Source of the DNA: Oscillospiraceae bacterium
Lineage (GTDB): Bacteria; Bacillota; Clostridia; Oscillospirales; Acutalibacteraceae
Direction of reading: 5' to 3'
Assembly (NCBI GenBank): GCA_910574935.1
Contig: CAJTCU010000004.1
Location: 62,001 to 126,000 of the forward strand
Length of the DNA stretch: 64,000 nucleotides
Part shown: one piece after another, positions 18,186 to 26,454 of the stretch
Numbering within the stretch: position 1 is the stretch's first letter
Layout of the letters: each line of letters starts with the position of its first letter
Position numbers and translations under genes: made by a program
The notes under the pieces: generated by a model
Database searches by the model: none
What the model was told of the DNA's origin: nothing
The model's input: only the letters and a program-made list of their open reading frames with translations

Positions 18186-19004
18186 TTATTTACCATGAAA
18201 ATGTTCCAAAAAGGAATGCTCTCCCCTGCTGTCTTTATAGCCAGGAAAAGTCTCTAGGCACACGGAATGTACGCTGGTAAAAATATTTTTTTCTACATTG
18301 GGGTTGGTCTTTTTTAGACTGGCCAGGAGTTCCTTGACCTCTTGGCGCTTGGAAGTCCCGCAGGCAGCGTTTTCTGTAAAGCGGCAAGCGCATTGCAAAA
18401 ACGCCAGGCTGTTATAGCGCTTCCAATCCAGAATAGCCTCTTCCTGCACCCGGTACAGGGGGCGGATCAGCTGCATCCCAGGGAAATTTCTGCTGTGCAG
18501 CTTAGGCGGCATACATTGCAGCTGGGCCCCATAGAACATTGCCATCACTGTGGTCTCAATCACATCGTTAAAGTGGTGCCCCAGGGCAATCTTATTGCAC
18601 CCTAGCTCTTGGGCCTGACGGTACAAGTGGCCCCGGCGCATTCGGGCGCACAGGTAGCAGGGAGATTTTTCCGCCCAGTCTGCCACTGAGAAAATATCTG
18701 TCTCAAAAAGATGGAGCGGCACCTGTAAAAGCGCCGCGTTCTCCTCCAGCCTGGTCCGGTTTTCGGGACTATAACCCGGGTCCATGGCAATAAATGCCAG
18801 CTCAAAGGGAACCTCTGTGTAACGTCGCAAAAGCTGCATCAACTTGGCTAGCAGCATAGAGTCCTTTCCCCCCGAGACGCACACCGCCACCCGATCACCC
18901 GGCTCTATCAGCCGGTAGGTCTTTACCCCAGCGATAAATGGGGCCCAGATCTGTTTACGGTATTTTTTTGTCAGGCTGCGTTCCGCCTGTTCCCATAGTT
19001 CCAC
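18186..19004 (-). CDS. TtcA-like tRNA thiolation / PP-loop ATPase
   Basis: A 272-residue adenylating enzyme of the TtcA/TilS superfamily. The PP-loop is VAVCVSGGKDSMLLAKL; a CxxC pair lies in SPCYLCARMRRGHLY and a further cysteine group near the C-terminus in LQCACRFTENAACGTSKR, as in TtcA proteins that use an iron-sulfur cluster to make 2-thiocytidine in tRNA. IALGHHFNDVIETTVMAMFY is the conserved mid-motif. The frame extends upstream over the next gene, but that part is tcdA read out of frame; a GTG at 19004 with AGGAGG 7 nt upstream is the start, 2 nt after the tcdA stop. Exact target base is inferred. Confidence 0.82.
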   Translation of the reverse strand: MELWEQAERSLTKKYRKQIWAPFIAGVKTYRLIEPGDRVAVCVSGGKDSMLLAKLMQLLRRYTEVPFELAFIAMDPGYSPENRTRLEENAALLQVPLHLFETDIFSVADWAEKSPCYLCARMRRGHLYRQAQELGCNKIALGHHFNDVIETTVMAMFYGAQLQCMPPKLHSRNFPGMQLIRPLYRVQEEAILDWKRYNSLAFLQCACRFTENAACGTSKRQEVKELLASLKKTNPNVEKNIFTSVHSVCLETFPGYKDSRGEHSFLEHFHGK

Positions 19005-19006
19005 CG

Positions 19007-19726
19007 CTACCCCTCCTCTGCAATTCCAGCTAGGTCCTTCACTACCTCCCCTGCCAGGATAAGCCCGGCCACCGAGGGCACAAAAGCCACGCTGCCCGGT
19101 ACAGGCCGCTGGTCTCCACTGGAGGGAATTTCCCGGGGCGGCTCCTGGGAGTAAACCACCTTCAGCCTGTCCACCCCCAGGCGGCGCAGCTCTTTGCGTA
19201 TAATCCGCGCCAGAGGACACACCGAGGTTTCGTAAACATCCGCCACCCGAAACGCCGTGGGATCCATCTTGTTTCCCGCGCCCATGCAGCTGACCACTGG
19301 CACGCCCAACTGCCAGGCCCGGTGAATGATGGCAAGCTTTCCAGTAACCATGTCGATAGCGTCCAAAATGTAGTCATACTGGGCAAAATCTAGCTCCTCC
19401 GCTGTGTCTGGGGTGTAAAAAAGCTCCCATTCTCTTATTTTTATGGTTGGATTAATGCTTTGCAGCCGCTCCGCCGCAGCCCGCACTTTAGGCTGGCCCA
19501 GAGTCTGGGTGGTGGCGAACAGCTGGCGGTTCAGGTTGGTGACGGAGTATTGGTCCCCGTCAATAAGGTCCAGGGCTCCCACCCCGCAACGAGTCAGGGC
19601 CTCGGCGGCGTAGCTCCCCACCCCCCCCAGACCGAACACCGCCACCCGGGCCTTTTGCAGGCGTCTCACCGCGTCTTGGCCCAGAAGCAGAGATTCTCTT
19701 TCAAGAGGCGTTTCCATTTTAAACAT
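19007..19726 (-). CDS. tcdA: tRNA threonylcarbamoyladenosine dehydratase (TcdA/CsdL, E1-like)
   Basis: An E1-like ATP-dependent dehydratase that cyclises t6A to ct6A at tRNA position 37. The nucleotide site VAVFGLGGVGSYAAEAL, the DLIDGDQYSVTNLNRQLFA motif and DYILDAIDMVTGKLAIIHRA are all present, and VSCMGAGNKMDPTAFRVADV is the typical TcdA centre. Length ~240 is normal. GTG at 19732, ATG at 19726 and ATG at 19717 are all possible starts near AGGTGA; I list 19726 but the choice is uncertain. It is directly followed by the TtcA-like gene, forming a tRNA-modification pair. Confidence 0.88.
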   Translation of the reverse strand: MFKMETPLERESLLLGQDAVRRLQKARVAVFGLGGVGSYAAEALTRCGVGALDLIDGDQYSVTNLNRQLFATTQTLGQPKVRAAAERLQSINPTIKIREWELFYTPDTAEELDFAQYDYILDAIDMVTGKLAIIHRAWQLGVPVVSCMGAGNKMDPTAFRVADVYETSVCPLARIIRKELRRLGVDRLKVVYSQEPPREIPSSGDQRPVPGSVAFVPSVAGLILAGEVVKDLAGIAEEG

Positions 19727-19761
19727 CTTCACCTAATTTACTTTTTGACTATAGGCTTCTA

Positions 19762-20364
19762 TCATAGATAAGCTCTATTTGGTGGATCACAATCTTCCAG
19801 ATCGCCTAGCAACGCTCTAAAGCGAAATGTATCTGGCTTATTACAGAAATAACCATAATAAATATTGATATCTTTATCAGCAAACCGCTGGTTGAGTTGA
19901 TCAAAAAAATTTTTCATCTGTCCTTTTGAAAAAAAATTGTAGTAATCATACCGTTCAAATTCCTCGTCGTGCCCACCCAAATATCTCTCTTCTCTAGAAA
20001 TATACGGATATTTTATTTCTGTACCTAAGACACTGTTAATGCCAATGACCGCATCTCTAATCTCTCCACTTAAGGAAAATTGAGAAGAAAACAACGTCCG
20101 CCTCCTGTATAGCCTCACATTTGCTATCTTTTCACTCCTTTCTGGATATTTTGTAAAGGCCCATTCAGTATACCGTCCCCTTTTAACTATTTTAACCTCT
20201 CCTCTATAGTAGTTTTTTACACACTCTACCACATAATCGGAGACAAAAGAAACCCTTCTGTATGCCGAGTCCACGAACTCGTCCATATCTACCGGCTTGA
20301 TTTCCGGTTCTACCTTATACGAGCCCTCCGCTTCAACAACCGCTTTCAATTTAGTATAATCCAT
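19762..20364 (-). CDS. Hypothetical protein, unknown function
   Basis: A 200-residue soluble protein I do not recognise. It is rich in Tyr, Arg, Phe and acidic residues (e.g. EERYLGGHDEEFERYDYYNF) and has no signal peptide or membrane segment. Base composition is clearly more AT-rich than its neighbours, which hints at acquisition. The longer frame starts at 20439, but AGGAA lies 8 nt before the ATG at 20364, so that start is chosen. It precedes tcdA by 35 nt on the same strand. The C-terminus (FRFRALLGDLEDCDPPNRAYL) suggests a compact alpha/beta domain; no function is proposed. Confidence 0.6.
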   Translation of the reverse strand: MDYTKLKAVVEAEGSYKVEPEIKPVDMDEFVDSAYRRVSFVSDYVVECVKNYYRGEVKIVKRGRYTEWAFTKYPERSEKIANVRLYRRRTLFSSQFSLSGEIRDAVIGINSVLGTEIKYPYISREERYLGGHDEEFERYDYYNFFSKGQMKNFFDQLNQRFADKDINIYYGYFCNKPDTFRFRALLGDLEDCDPPNRAYL

Positions 20365-20510
20365 GCTCATTTCCTGTTTCCCAATTGAAAAGATTTGCTT
20401 CCTTTTTCTTTGCCCACTTAAGGAGAATATCGTCCCCACAGCCCAACATACTTGCTGAACGGCACAGCCTCAGCCCCTATAAACATCTTTCTATAGACCT
20501 CTCCTCTCAT

Positions 20511-20631
20511 TTATTTCTTCCAGGAAAAGATCATTTTGGGCATTTTACAGATAAGGCAGCCCCTTAAAACCAAAGTTGGGTCCCGGTATTTCGTATCCAC
20601 ACACCAAGCACACAAAGCGTTCGCCGGTACG
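20511..20631 (-). pseudogene. Broken duplicate of a rubredoxin domain
   Basis: On the minus strand one frame reads TGERFVCLVCGYEIPGPNFG then a stop, and the next frame continues CLICKMPKMIFSWKK. Together they match the C-terminal rubredoxin of the intact gene at 21472-22173 ([20 protein letters not shown] ... [15 protein letters not shown]) with frameshifts and a small loss around DNWS. Both cysteine pairs are still readable. It appears to be a decayed partial copy of the neighbouring gene's 3' end. Confidence 0.75.
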
Positions 20632-20644
20632 GTGCTTTTTTCTT

Positions 20645-20959
20645 TTACCAGAGCACAAACCCCACCATCAATAGGACTGACACCCCGATGCGGATGATGT
20701 GGTGCAATGGGTGAAGCTTTCCGCTCTTTTTCCCATTGAGAATGGCCGCCGTGCAAATCATCCCGCAGCCTATTAAGGCTGCGGGCCAGTCAAACGCCCA
20801 GCCCAACCGGCAGAAAAGCGCTCCCGCCGTAAGTACGCAGGCGCCCCCGGACATCAGCAGCGCCCGGGGCAGAGGACCCTCCTTTTTGATTTGCGCCCCC
20901 GCCGCCACTATGGACAACGTCCCAAACAGCAGAGCGGATATACAGACTGCAATTTGCAT
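20645..20959 (-). CDS. Small membrane protein, unknown
   Basis: A 104-residue protein with about four hydrophobic segments: MQIAVCISALLFGTLSIVAA, ALLMSGGACVLTAGALFC, WPAALIGCGMICTAAIL and IIRIGVSVLLMVGFVLW. No family recognised. The frame extends further up but GAGGG 8 nt before the ATG at 20959 marks the start. It lies between the rubredoxin relic and a structured non-coding stretch. Confidence 0.6.
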   Translation of the reverse strand: MQIAVCISALLFGTLSIVAAGAQIKKEGPLPRALLMSGGACVLTAGALFCRLGWAFDWPAALIGCGMICTAAILNGKKSGKLHPLHHIIRIGVSVLLMVGFVLW

Positions 20960-20994
20960 TTTTATTCCCTCTTTTTGGTTATTTTGGAAGTAAC

Positions 20995-21215
20995 CGATGG
21001 CCTCCGGCAGTGGAGAGTTGGCTTTGCCAACTCTTGAGCTCTGAGTCTCACCTGCCGGTCCGCAGCTTGTCTGCCACGGACAGACGCTCACCCCCTGAGA
21101 ACCCCAGCACTTTTTGAAAAGACGCTGGTCCCCGTTGGGGAGCGTTCAGCGCCGACCGGGTCGGGGAGGCTCCCCAGTGGGAAATGTTCCGCCCCCACCG
21201 AGCCGGCAGGTAAGA
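20995..21215. repeat. Hairpin-rich non-coding stretch with terminal inverted repeats
   Basis: The stretch holds AGAGTTGG/CCAACTCT (21014-21034), then a unit bounded by ACCTGCCGG at 21050-21058 and its exact complement CCGGCAGGT at 21203-21211. Inside are further dyads (GTCTG/CAGAC, CCCC/GGGG, CCGAC/GTCGG). No ribosome site supports the open frame across it. It could be a third kind of short inserted element or a structured RNA; only one copy is in the window. 20960-20994 and 21216-21277 show nothing more. Confidence 0.4.
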
Positions 21216-21277
21216 CCAGACGAGATAAACTTTTACTGTTCCTTCGCCAAAGGTCCTCAAGGTCTATCCTGCGGCGT

Positions 21278-21460
21278 TTACTCCGGCGGCTGGGGCCAGA
21301 ACGTCAGGGCCAGGCCCACCGCCCCTACCAGCAGAAACACCACCGGCCAGGGAATCTCGAACATCAGCAGATCAAACCAGCGCCACTGCATAGCCTGAAA
21401 ACAGACCGCCAGCAGCAGGCTAAAAAGCACAAGCCCTAACCCTTTTATACGTCTTTCCAT
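21278..21460 (-). CDS. Small membrane protein (60 aa)
   Basis: A 60-residue protein with two hydrophobic segments (LGLVLFSLLLAVCFQAM and WPVVFLLVGAVGLALTFW) and a basic start MERRIKG. AGGAG lies 9 nt before the ATG. It begins 11 nt after the stop of the flavin reductase-rubredoxin gene, so it is probably cotranscribed with it. No family recognised. Confidence 0.55.
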   Translation of the reverse strand: MERRIKGLGLVLFSLLLAVCFQAMQWRWFDLLMFEIPWPVVFLLVGAVGLALTFWPQPPE

Positions 21461-21471
21461 AAACGCCGCTC

Positions 21472-22173
21472 CTACTTCTTCCGGGAAAAGGCCTTTTTCG
21501 GCATTTTGCAAATGGGGCAGCTCCAGTTGTCCGGCAGCTCCTCAAAGCCGAAGTTGGGGTCTCGGTACTCGTAGCCGCACACCGAGCACACAAAGCGCTC
21601 GCCTGTGATGCGCTCGCCGTTGAGCTGGGGCGGAAGGTAGGTAGGGGCCTTTTTGGGCGAGACGCCCCGAAGCTTTTCCACATAGTACTGATAGGTCATG
21701 GGCTTATAGGGCTCGTGTTTACCGGCCACCTCCCGGCCCCCGGTAATGTCGCTGCCAGCCACGATTTCCGCGATAAAGATTTCCTGGCCGCCGGCTCGCA
21801 TTTTGTTCTTCACCTGACACAAAAACCAGCAGCAGGTGTTTTCTTTGATCACCGGCACGCCCTCCAGCAGCACCTTATGGCGGATATTGTCCAGCTTGCC
21901 GCCGTAACGCCCGGTGGTAAAGCCCAGCGCGCCAATCACCGTGGCTGGGGTCTCCTCGGACAAAACAGAAATGGTGAACACCCCGTTTTCCTCTATGCAC
22001 TGGCAGCTGTAGTTTTCGGTGTTCATGCTAAGGGCCACCAGGGGTGGGGCCGAGGGCGAGGTCTTTGTCACCTGCATTACCGTATTGACAATGCAGGCGC
22101 TGGGTCCCTGCTGGTCCTTTACCCCAATGGCGTACATACCGTAAGATATATTGCCTAAAACCAAAGGCTTCAT
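21472..22173 (-). CDS. Flavin reductase-rubredoxin fusion (high molecular weight rubredoxin type)
   Basis: A 233-residue electron-transfer protein. Residues 1-160 are a flavin reductase-like FMN-binding domain (starts [40 protein letters not shown]), and residues ~190-233 a rubredoxin with both iron-binding pairs, CSVCGY and CPICKM. The same fusion is known as Hrb in Moorella, where it passes NADH-derived electrons to flavodiiron proteins in oxidative or nitrosative stress. No flavodiiron gene is in the window. A decayed copy of its 3' end lies about 0.9 kb downstream. AAAGGAG precedes the start by 12 nt, a little far. Confidence 0.9.
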   Translation of the reverse strand: MKPLVLGNISYGMYAIGVKDQQGPSACIVNTVMQVTKTSPSAPPLVALSMNTENYSCQCIEENGVFTISVLSEETPATVIGALGFTTGRYGGKLDNIRHKVLLEGVPVIKENTCCWFLCQVKNKMRAGGQEIFIAEIVAGSDITGGREVAGKHEPYKPMTYQYYVEKLRGVSPKKAPTYLPPQLNGERITGERFVCSVCGYEYRDPNFGFEELPDNWSCPICKMPKKAFSRKK

Positions 22174-22222
22174 GGGTGCTTTTGCTCCTTTCGGTGTGAT
22201 GTATTTAATGGCCTCCGGCGGC

Positions 22223-22252
22223 TTAAGGAACTTCTTGAAAGAAGTTCCTTAA
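22223..22252. terminator. Perfect 14-bp hairpin between glyA and the flavin reductase gene
   Basis: TTAAGGAACTTCTT and AAGAAGTTCCTTAA pair perfectly around a 2-nt centre. It sits downstream of glyA (minus strand) but has no following T-run, so factor-independent termination is doubtful. The sequence TGGCCTCCGGC next to it recurs beside the hairpin-rich stretch at 20996. Confidence 0.4.
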
Positions 22253-22320
22253 AGCATCTTCAAGAACTTTTTCTGTTTGCTCTCCTTTGGCTTGGGAGAA
22301 ACATTACGCGGGATTTTTTC

Positions 22321-23577
22321 TTACTGATACAGAGGGTACCGCTGGCAGATCGTCTCTACCATGCCCCGCAGCTTCTGTATGTTTCCCTCAAAACCGTCCT
22401 CCATAGCCAGGGCGATACAGGCCGCAATCTGGTCCATATCAGGCTCCTTCAGGCCCCGGGTGGTCACAGCCGGGGTGCCCAGCCGCACGCCGCTGGTGAC
22501 AAAGGGACTGCGCCGTTCGCCGGGAACTGTGTTCTTGTTTGCGGTAATATAGACCTCGTCCAGCCGGCGCTCCAGCTCTTTGCCGGTAAGTTCCAGGTTC
22601 TTTAAGTCCACCAGCATCAGGTGGTTGTCGGTGCCGCCGGAGACCAGCTTGACCCCCCGGTTCATCAGGCCCTGGGCCAGGGCGGCAGCGTTCTTCACCA
22701 CCTGCCGGCCGTACTCTTTAAAAGCGGGCGACAGGGCCTCGCCTAAACATACGGCCTTGGCAGCGATAATATGCATCAGAGGCCCGCCCTGGGTGCCCGG
22801 GAAAATAGCCTTGTCAATCTGCTTGGCGTACTGCTCTTTGCACAGGATCAGCCCGCCCCGGGGCCCCCTCAGGGTCTTATGGGTGGTGGTGGTTACCACG
22901 TCGGCATAGGGAACCGGGCTCTGGTGGCAGCCCGCCGCGATAAGCCCGGCGATATGGGCCATGTCCACCATCAGATAGGCCCCGCAGGCGTCGGCAATCT
23001 CCCGAAATTTGATAAAGTCAATGGCCCGGGGGTAGGCGCTGGCCCCAGCCACAATGAGCTTGGGTTGTTCCTTCTTTGCCAGGTCCATCACCTTGTCATA
23101 GTCAATGTATCCGGTATCCGGGTCCACGCCGTAGGCCACAAAGCGATACAGAGCCCCGGACATATTCACCGGCGAACCATGGGACAGGTGCCCGCCCTCG
23201 GAAAGATTCATGCCCAGCACCGTATCGCCGGGCTGCAAAAGAGCAAAGTACACCGCCAGGTTGGCCTGGGCCCCCGAGTGGGGCTGCACGTTGGCGTGTT
23301 CTGCCCCGAAGAGCTTGCAGGCCCGGTCCCGGGCGATGTCCTCCACCCTATCCACATACTGGCAGCCTCCGTAGTACCGGTGGGCCGGGTATCCCTCGGC
23401 GTACTTATTGGTCAGCACACTGCCCATAGCGGCCATCACCGCCGGGGAGACAATGTTCTCCGAGGCAATCAGCTCCAGGTTGCGGCGCTGGCGGCCCAGC
23501 TCCTGCTCCATGGCAGCTCCCACGTCGGGGTCCTGGGCGGTTACAAAACCGATGGTATCCATTAGTTCATTAAACAT
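22321..23577 (-). CDS. glyA: Serine hydroxymethyltransferase
   Basis: PLP enzyme interconverting serine and glycine with transfer of the one-carbon unit to tetrahydrofolate, feeding purine and thymidylate synthesis. The 418-residue protein shows [51 protein letters not shown], the PLP lysine motif [16 protein letters not shown], and [19 protein letters not shown]. Length is standard. AGGAGG lies 6 nt before the ATG, and a TATAAT box is visible about 25 nt further up without a good -35. Confidence 0.97.
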   Translation of the reverse strand: MFNELMDTIGFVTAQDPDVGAAMEQELGRQRRNLELIASENIVSPAVMAAMGSVLTNKYAEGYPAHRYYGGCQYVDRVEDIARDRACKLFGAEHANVQPHSGAQANLAVYFALLQPGDTVLGMNLSEGGHLSHGSPVNMSGALYRFVAYGVDPDTGYIDYDKVMDLAKKEQPKLIVAGASAYPRAIDFIKFREIADACGAYLMVDMAHIAGLIAAGCHQSPVPYADVVTTTTHKTLRGPRGGLILCKEQYAKQIDKAIFPGTQGGPLMHIIAAKAVCLGEALSPAFKEYGRQVVKNAAALAQGLMNRGVKLVSGGTDNHLMLVDLKNLELTGKELERRLDEVYITANKNTVPGERRSPFVTSGVRLGTPAVTTRGLKEPDMDQIAACIALAMEDGFEGNIQKLRGMVETICQRYPLYQ

Positions 23578-23681
23578 AGTGCTCCTCCTAAAATAAATTA
23601 TAAGTTTAAAGTATTAGAAAACATTACGCAGCCCAGGCGCCTAGCCTCCCTGGACCCCAGCTGTATCCATCTTAATCCTGC

Positions 23682-24164
23682 TCACCGCAAGAAGACTCCT
23701 TCCGCCAAGTTTACGAATAGATCCGGCTCTTTTAGCGCATAGGTCTGGCCCTTCCACCAGCCAGTGATCCAATTGGCCCCGGCGTCTAGTTCCCGGCCAT
23801 CCTTCAGAACATAGGTAATCGTCACGTCAGGCCCCAACGCCTCCGAATTCTCCGAAACCGGAGTAAAAACCTGATAGTTCAGGTGGTTCAGCAGTTTTAC
23901 CGCCAGCTCGATCTGCTCCGGGTCCGTCACCTCCCGGACCTTGCCAGACTCCAAAAACTCCACCCGCACCGACATCACTTGGTCCGGTTTTGGTACGCCC
24001 AACAGTGGGACTCCATTTCGGGCAATGAAAAAAACCGTGGTAAGCACCGCCACCAGTAGGCAGCTTACCAGAGGGCGGAGCGCCCGCTTCCAAAGAGGTT
24101 CTTTTTTCCCACTTTGTTCTTTCTCTTGGGCTGCGGCGCCCATAAAAAACTCGTTCATCCCCAT
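23682..24164 (-). CDS. Membrane-anchored hypothetical protein
   Basis: A 160-residue protein with one N-terminal membrane segment (residues ~28-47, LRPLVSCLLVAVLTTVFFIA) and an outward C-terminal domain of ~110 residues containing VRVEFLESGKVREVTDPEQI and VTITYVLKDGREL. The strand-rich C-terminal part looks like the small extracytoplasmic domains found in Firmicutes, with no assigned role. It follows coaBC by 9 nt on the same strand and is probably cotranscribed. Two ATGs (24164, 24158) share a run of G as the ribosome site; the first is used. Confidence 0.65.
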   Translation of the reverse strand: MGMNEFFMGAAAQEKEQSGKKEPLWKRALRPLVSCLLVAVLTTVFFIARNGVPLLGVPKPDQVMSVRVEFLESGKVREVTDPEQIELAVKLLNHLNYQVFTPVSENSEALGPDVTITYVLKDGRELDAGANWITGWWKGQTYALKEPDLFVNLAEGVFLR

Positions 24165-24173
24165 TCCCCCCCC

Positions 24174-25385
24174 CTACTGGGAGCCAGCTGGTCTCATTTG
24201 AACCAGCCGGTCTAATAGCCGATGGGCCGCCTCCTCCTTACTTAACAAAGGCAGCTGCTCTTCCCCCTGGCGGCTAATCAGCGTCAGCACATTGGTAGAG
24301 ACCCCAAAACCCGCGCCCTCCTGGGTTAGAGAATTAGCGGCCACTAGGTCCAGGTTTTTCTTTTCCAGCTTTTTCCGGCTGTTATCGATGAGACTCTCCG
24401 TCTCCATACTAAAGCCGCACAGCAGCTGCCCCGGGGCTTTATGCTGACCCAGCCATAGCAGAATATCATCCGTGCGCGCTAGATCCAACTTTAGGCCGTC
24501 GCTTTCTCCTGCCGCTTTTTTAATCTTGTGTTCCGCCACAGAGGCAGGCCGGTAGTCGGCCACTGCCGCCGCTTTTATAATAAGATCCTGCTCCCCCGCC
24601 CGGCTGGTTACTGCGTCGAACATGTCTTTCGCGCTCACCACGTCCACTATTTCCACAAAAGCGGGCTTTTTCAAAGCGGTAGGCCCGCTGACCAGGGTGA
24701 CCCTCGCCCCCCGGGCTGCGGCGGCCCGGGCCAGCTGGTAGCCCATCCTTCCAGAGGAATGGTTGGTGAGAAACCGCACCGGGTCCACCGCCTCCTGGGT
24801 GGGACCGGCGGTGACCAGCACCCGCAGGCCAAAGAGATCTTTCGCATAGCGAATGGCATAGTCCACCGCCTCTAAAATCTCTTCGGGCTCGGGCATTTTC
24901 CCCAAACCTACCGCCCCACAGGCCAAGCGTCCGCTGGCAGGCTCAATAATCTGCCAGCCATAGCGGCGCAAGGTATTCAGATTGTCCTGGGTTACTGGGT
25001 TCTGGTACATGCGGGTATTCATGGCAGGGGCTGCCAGCTTGGGGCAGTCACAGGCCAAGATGGTGGTGGAGAGCATGTCGTCCGCAATGCCGTGGGCTGC
25101 TTTGGCCAGAATATTGGCAGTAGCTGGAGCCACCAGCAGCAGGCTGGCCTTATCGGCCAGGGCCACATGCTCTACATGGCTCTGGAAGTTCCGGTCAAAG
25201 GTATCGACCATAGTGCGGTTGTGGGTCAAAGAGTCGAAAGTGTGGGGGGCGATAAACTGAGTGGCATTTTGGGTCATAACCACCTCTACGTTATAGCCCC
25301 GCTGGGTCAGCTTAGAGGCCAGCGCCGCCCCTTTGAAGCAGGCAATACCGCCAGAAACCCCCAGGACCACCGTTTTCTTTTCCAT
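24174..25385 (-). CDS. coaBC: Bifunctional phosphopantothenoylcysteine decarboxylase / phosphopantothenate-cysteine ligase
   Basis: Catalyses two successive steps of coenzyme A synthesis. The N-terminal CoaC flavodomain starts VVLGVSGGIACFKGAALASKL and shows the active-site His in HVEHVALA, PAMNTRMYQNP, and the catalytic Cys in SGRLACGAVGLGKM. The CoaB half from about residue 187 has VLVTAGPTQEAVDPVRFLTN, SSGRMGYQLARAAAARGA, KAAAVADYRP, HKIKK and GFSMET. At 403 residues it is full length. It diverges from the ECF transporter and coaX, so three genes of the pantothenate-to-CoA route surround one regulatory region. Confidence 0.96.
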   Translation of the reverse strand: MEKKTVVLGVSGGIACFKGAALASKLTQRGYNVEVVMTQNATQFIAPHTFDSLTHNRTMVDTFDRNFQSHVEHVALADKASLLLVAPATANILAKAAHGIADDMLSTTILACDCPKLAAPAMNTRMYQNPVTQDNLNTLRRYGWQIIEPASGRLACGAVGLGKMPEPEEILEAVDYAIRYAKDLFGLRVLVTAGPTQEAVDPVRFLTNHSSGRMGYQLARAAAARGARVTLVSGPTALKKPAFVEIVDVVSAKDMFDAVTSRAGEQDLIIKAAAVADYRPASVAEHKIKKAAGESDGLKLDLARTDDILLWLGQHKAPGQLLCGFSMETESLIDNSRKKLEKKNLDLVAANSLTQEGAGFGVSTNVLTLISRQGEEQLPLLSKEEAAHRLLDRLVQMRPAGSQ

Positions 25386-25523
25386 ACGCTATTGTTTCCT
25401 TTCGTTACTTCCGTATCCCGCGCATAAGCTGGAGAACAGCAAGGGCTTTTGCCATTCCCGGCCTATTGAGCTCTTCATTTTGTACTCTTGTCTGCTTTCC
25501 TACACAAAATGTCCTTTTCTGAC

Positions 25524-25552
25524 AGTATAGCAAAAAAACCACGGCTTGTAAA
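25524..25552 (-). promoter_or_regulatory. Promoter of coaBC
   Basis: On the minus strand TTTACA, 17-nt spacer, TATACT, about 140 nt before the coaBC start. One arm of a long inverted repeat occupies the spacer. Confidence 0.65.
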
Positions 25553-25583
25553 GGTAATCCTTCTATATATCCGTGGTTTTTGC
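25530..25583. promoter_or_regulatory. Candidate operator: 13-bp inverted repeat between divergent CoA promoters
   Basis: GCAAAAAAACCACGG (25530-25544) and CCGTGGTTTTTGC (25571-25583) are inverted arms 26 nt apart, the left one with two extra A. The left arm lies between the -35 and -10 of the coaBC promoter; the right arm ends 18 nt upstream of the -35 of the transporter promoter. Position suggests a shared repressor or activator site, or looping between half-sites. No regulator gene is adjacent. Confidence 0.5.
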
Positions 25584-25601
25584 ATTTTTGTCCACTTCCT
25601 C

Positions 25602-25630
25602 TTGCAAACGCTCCGCCCAGCAGGTATAAT
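25602..25630 (+). promoter_or_regulatory. Promoter of the ECF S component / coaX operon
   Basis: TTGCAA, 17-nt spacer, TATAAT, about 135 nt before the ATG at 25768. Confidence 0.7.
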
Positions 25631-25767
25631 AGTATCTGCCCAGGCTGCTTTTCCAGCCTGTACTCTATACAAGTTTATTCTGGAGACAGGACTAGAATTC
25701 AAGGCGGTTTGGGTAAAATACAATTGCGCTGTATCCATAAATGGAACGGCAGCAGGAGGTACACATT

Positions 25768-26454
25768 ATGACAAATTCTACATCCACCCGCACCACAAAC
25801 TTACAGGGCCTGGTGCTCACCGGCCTGTTTGTGGCCATCCTTCTGGTCATGGGGTTCACACCCCTGGGGCTCATCGATCTGCCTATTATCAAGGCCACCA
25901 TTCTTCACGTGCCGGTCATCATCGGCTCGGTGCTGCTGGGCCCCTGGCGGGGCGGCTTTTTGGGCTTTGTGTTTGGAGTCATCAGTTTGTGGAAAAACAC
26001 CATGGCCCCCAGCCTGCTCAGTTTCGCCTTCTCCCCCCTGGTTCCAGTCCCCGGCCAGGCAAATGGCAGCCCCTGGGCGCTGGTGATCTGCTTTATTCCC
26101 CGTATTTTGGTGGGAATGGTCCCCTGGTTCGTGGTGCGGCTGTTTGAGCTGGTTCCTGGAAACAAAGCCGCCTGGAAAACCATTGGTTCCCTCTTTGCCG
26201 GTGCTATTGGGTCCATTGTAAACACGGCTTTGGTCATGGGGCTGATGGGCCTGGTGCTGGGAGAAGCCTTTGCTACGGCCAAAGATATTTCACTGGATAT
26301 GGTGGGCGGGGCCATTCTGACCATTGTTTTTGCCAACGGCATTCCCGAGGCCGTTGCGGCCACCATATTAACCCCAGTAGTCTGCCTCGGCGTCACCAAA
26401 GCGCTAAAACACGCCAGAATACTGGACAAATTGGATAAAACGGAGAAACTTTAA
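25768..26454 (+). CDS. ECF transporter S component, probably for pantothenate
   Basis: A 228-residue integral membrane protein with six hydrophobic segments, the substrate-binding part of an energy-coupling factor importer. The first segment LTGLFVAILLVMGFTPLGLI followed by LPIIKATILHVPVIIGSVLLGPWRGGFLGFVFGV is typical of S components. Its stop codon abuts the coaX start (TAAATG), and coaBC is divergent, so pantothenate (PanT) is the most likely cargo; that is inference from position. ATP-binding and T components must come from elsewhere, as in group II ECF systems. An in-frame ATG at 25741 exists, but AGGAGGT lies 7 nt before the ATG at 25768. Confidence 0.85.
   Translation: MTNSTSTRTTNLQGLVLTGLFVAILLVMGFTPLGLIDLPIIKATILHVPVIIGSVLLGPWRGGFLGFVFGVISLWKNTMAPSLLSFAFSPLVPVPGQANGSPWALVICFIPRILVGMVPWFVVRLFELVPGNKAAWKTIGSLFAGAIGSIVNTALVMGLMGLVLGEAFATAKDISLDMVGGAILTIVFANGIPEAVAATILTPVVCLGVTKALKHARILDKLDKTEKL

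Noticed and set aside
19005-19220. N-terminal extension of the TtcA-like frame
   Set aside because: It is tcdA read in another frame; a GTG with AGGAGG at 19004 is the natural start.
21048-21260. 70-codon minus-strand frame in the dyad-rich stretch
   Set aside because: No ribosome site; frame created by GC-rich repeats.
22771-23565. 264-codon plus-strand frame
   Set aside because: Antisense shadow of glyA.
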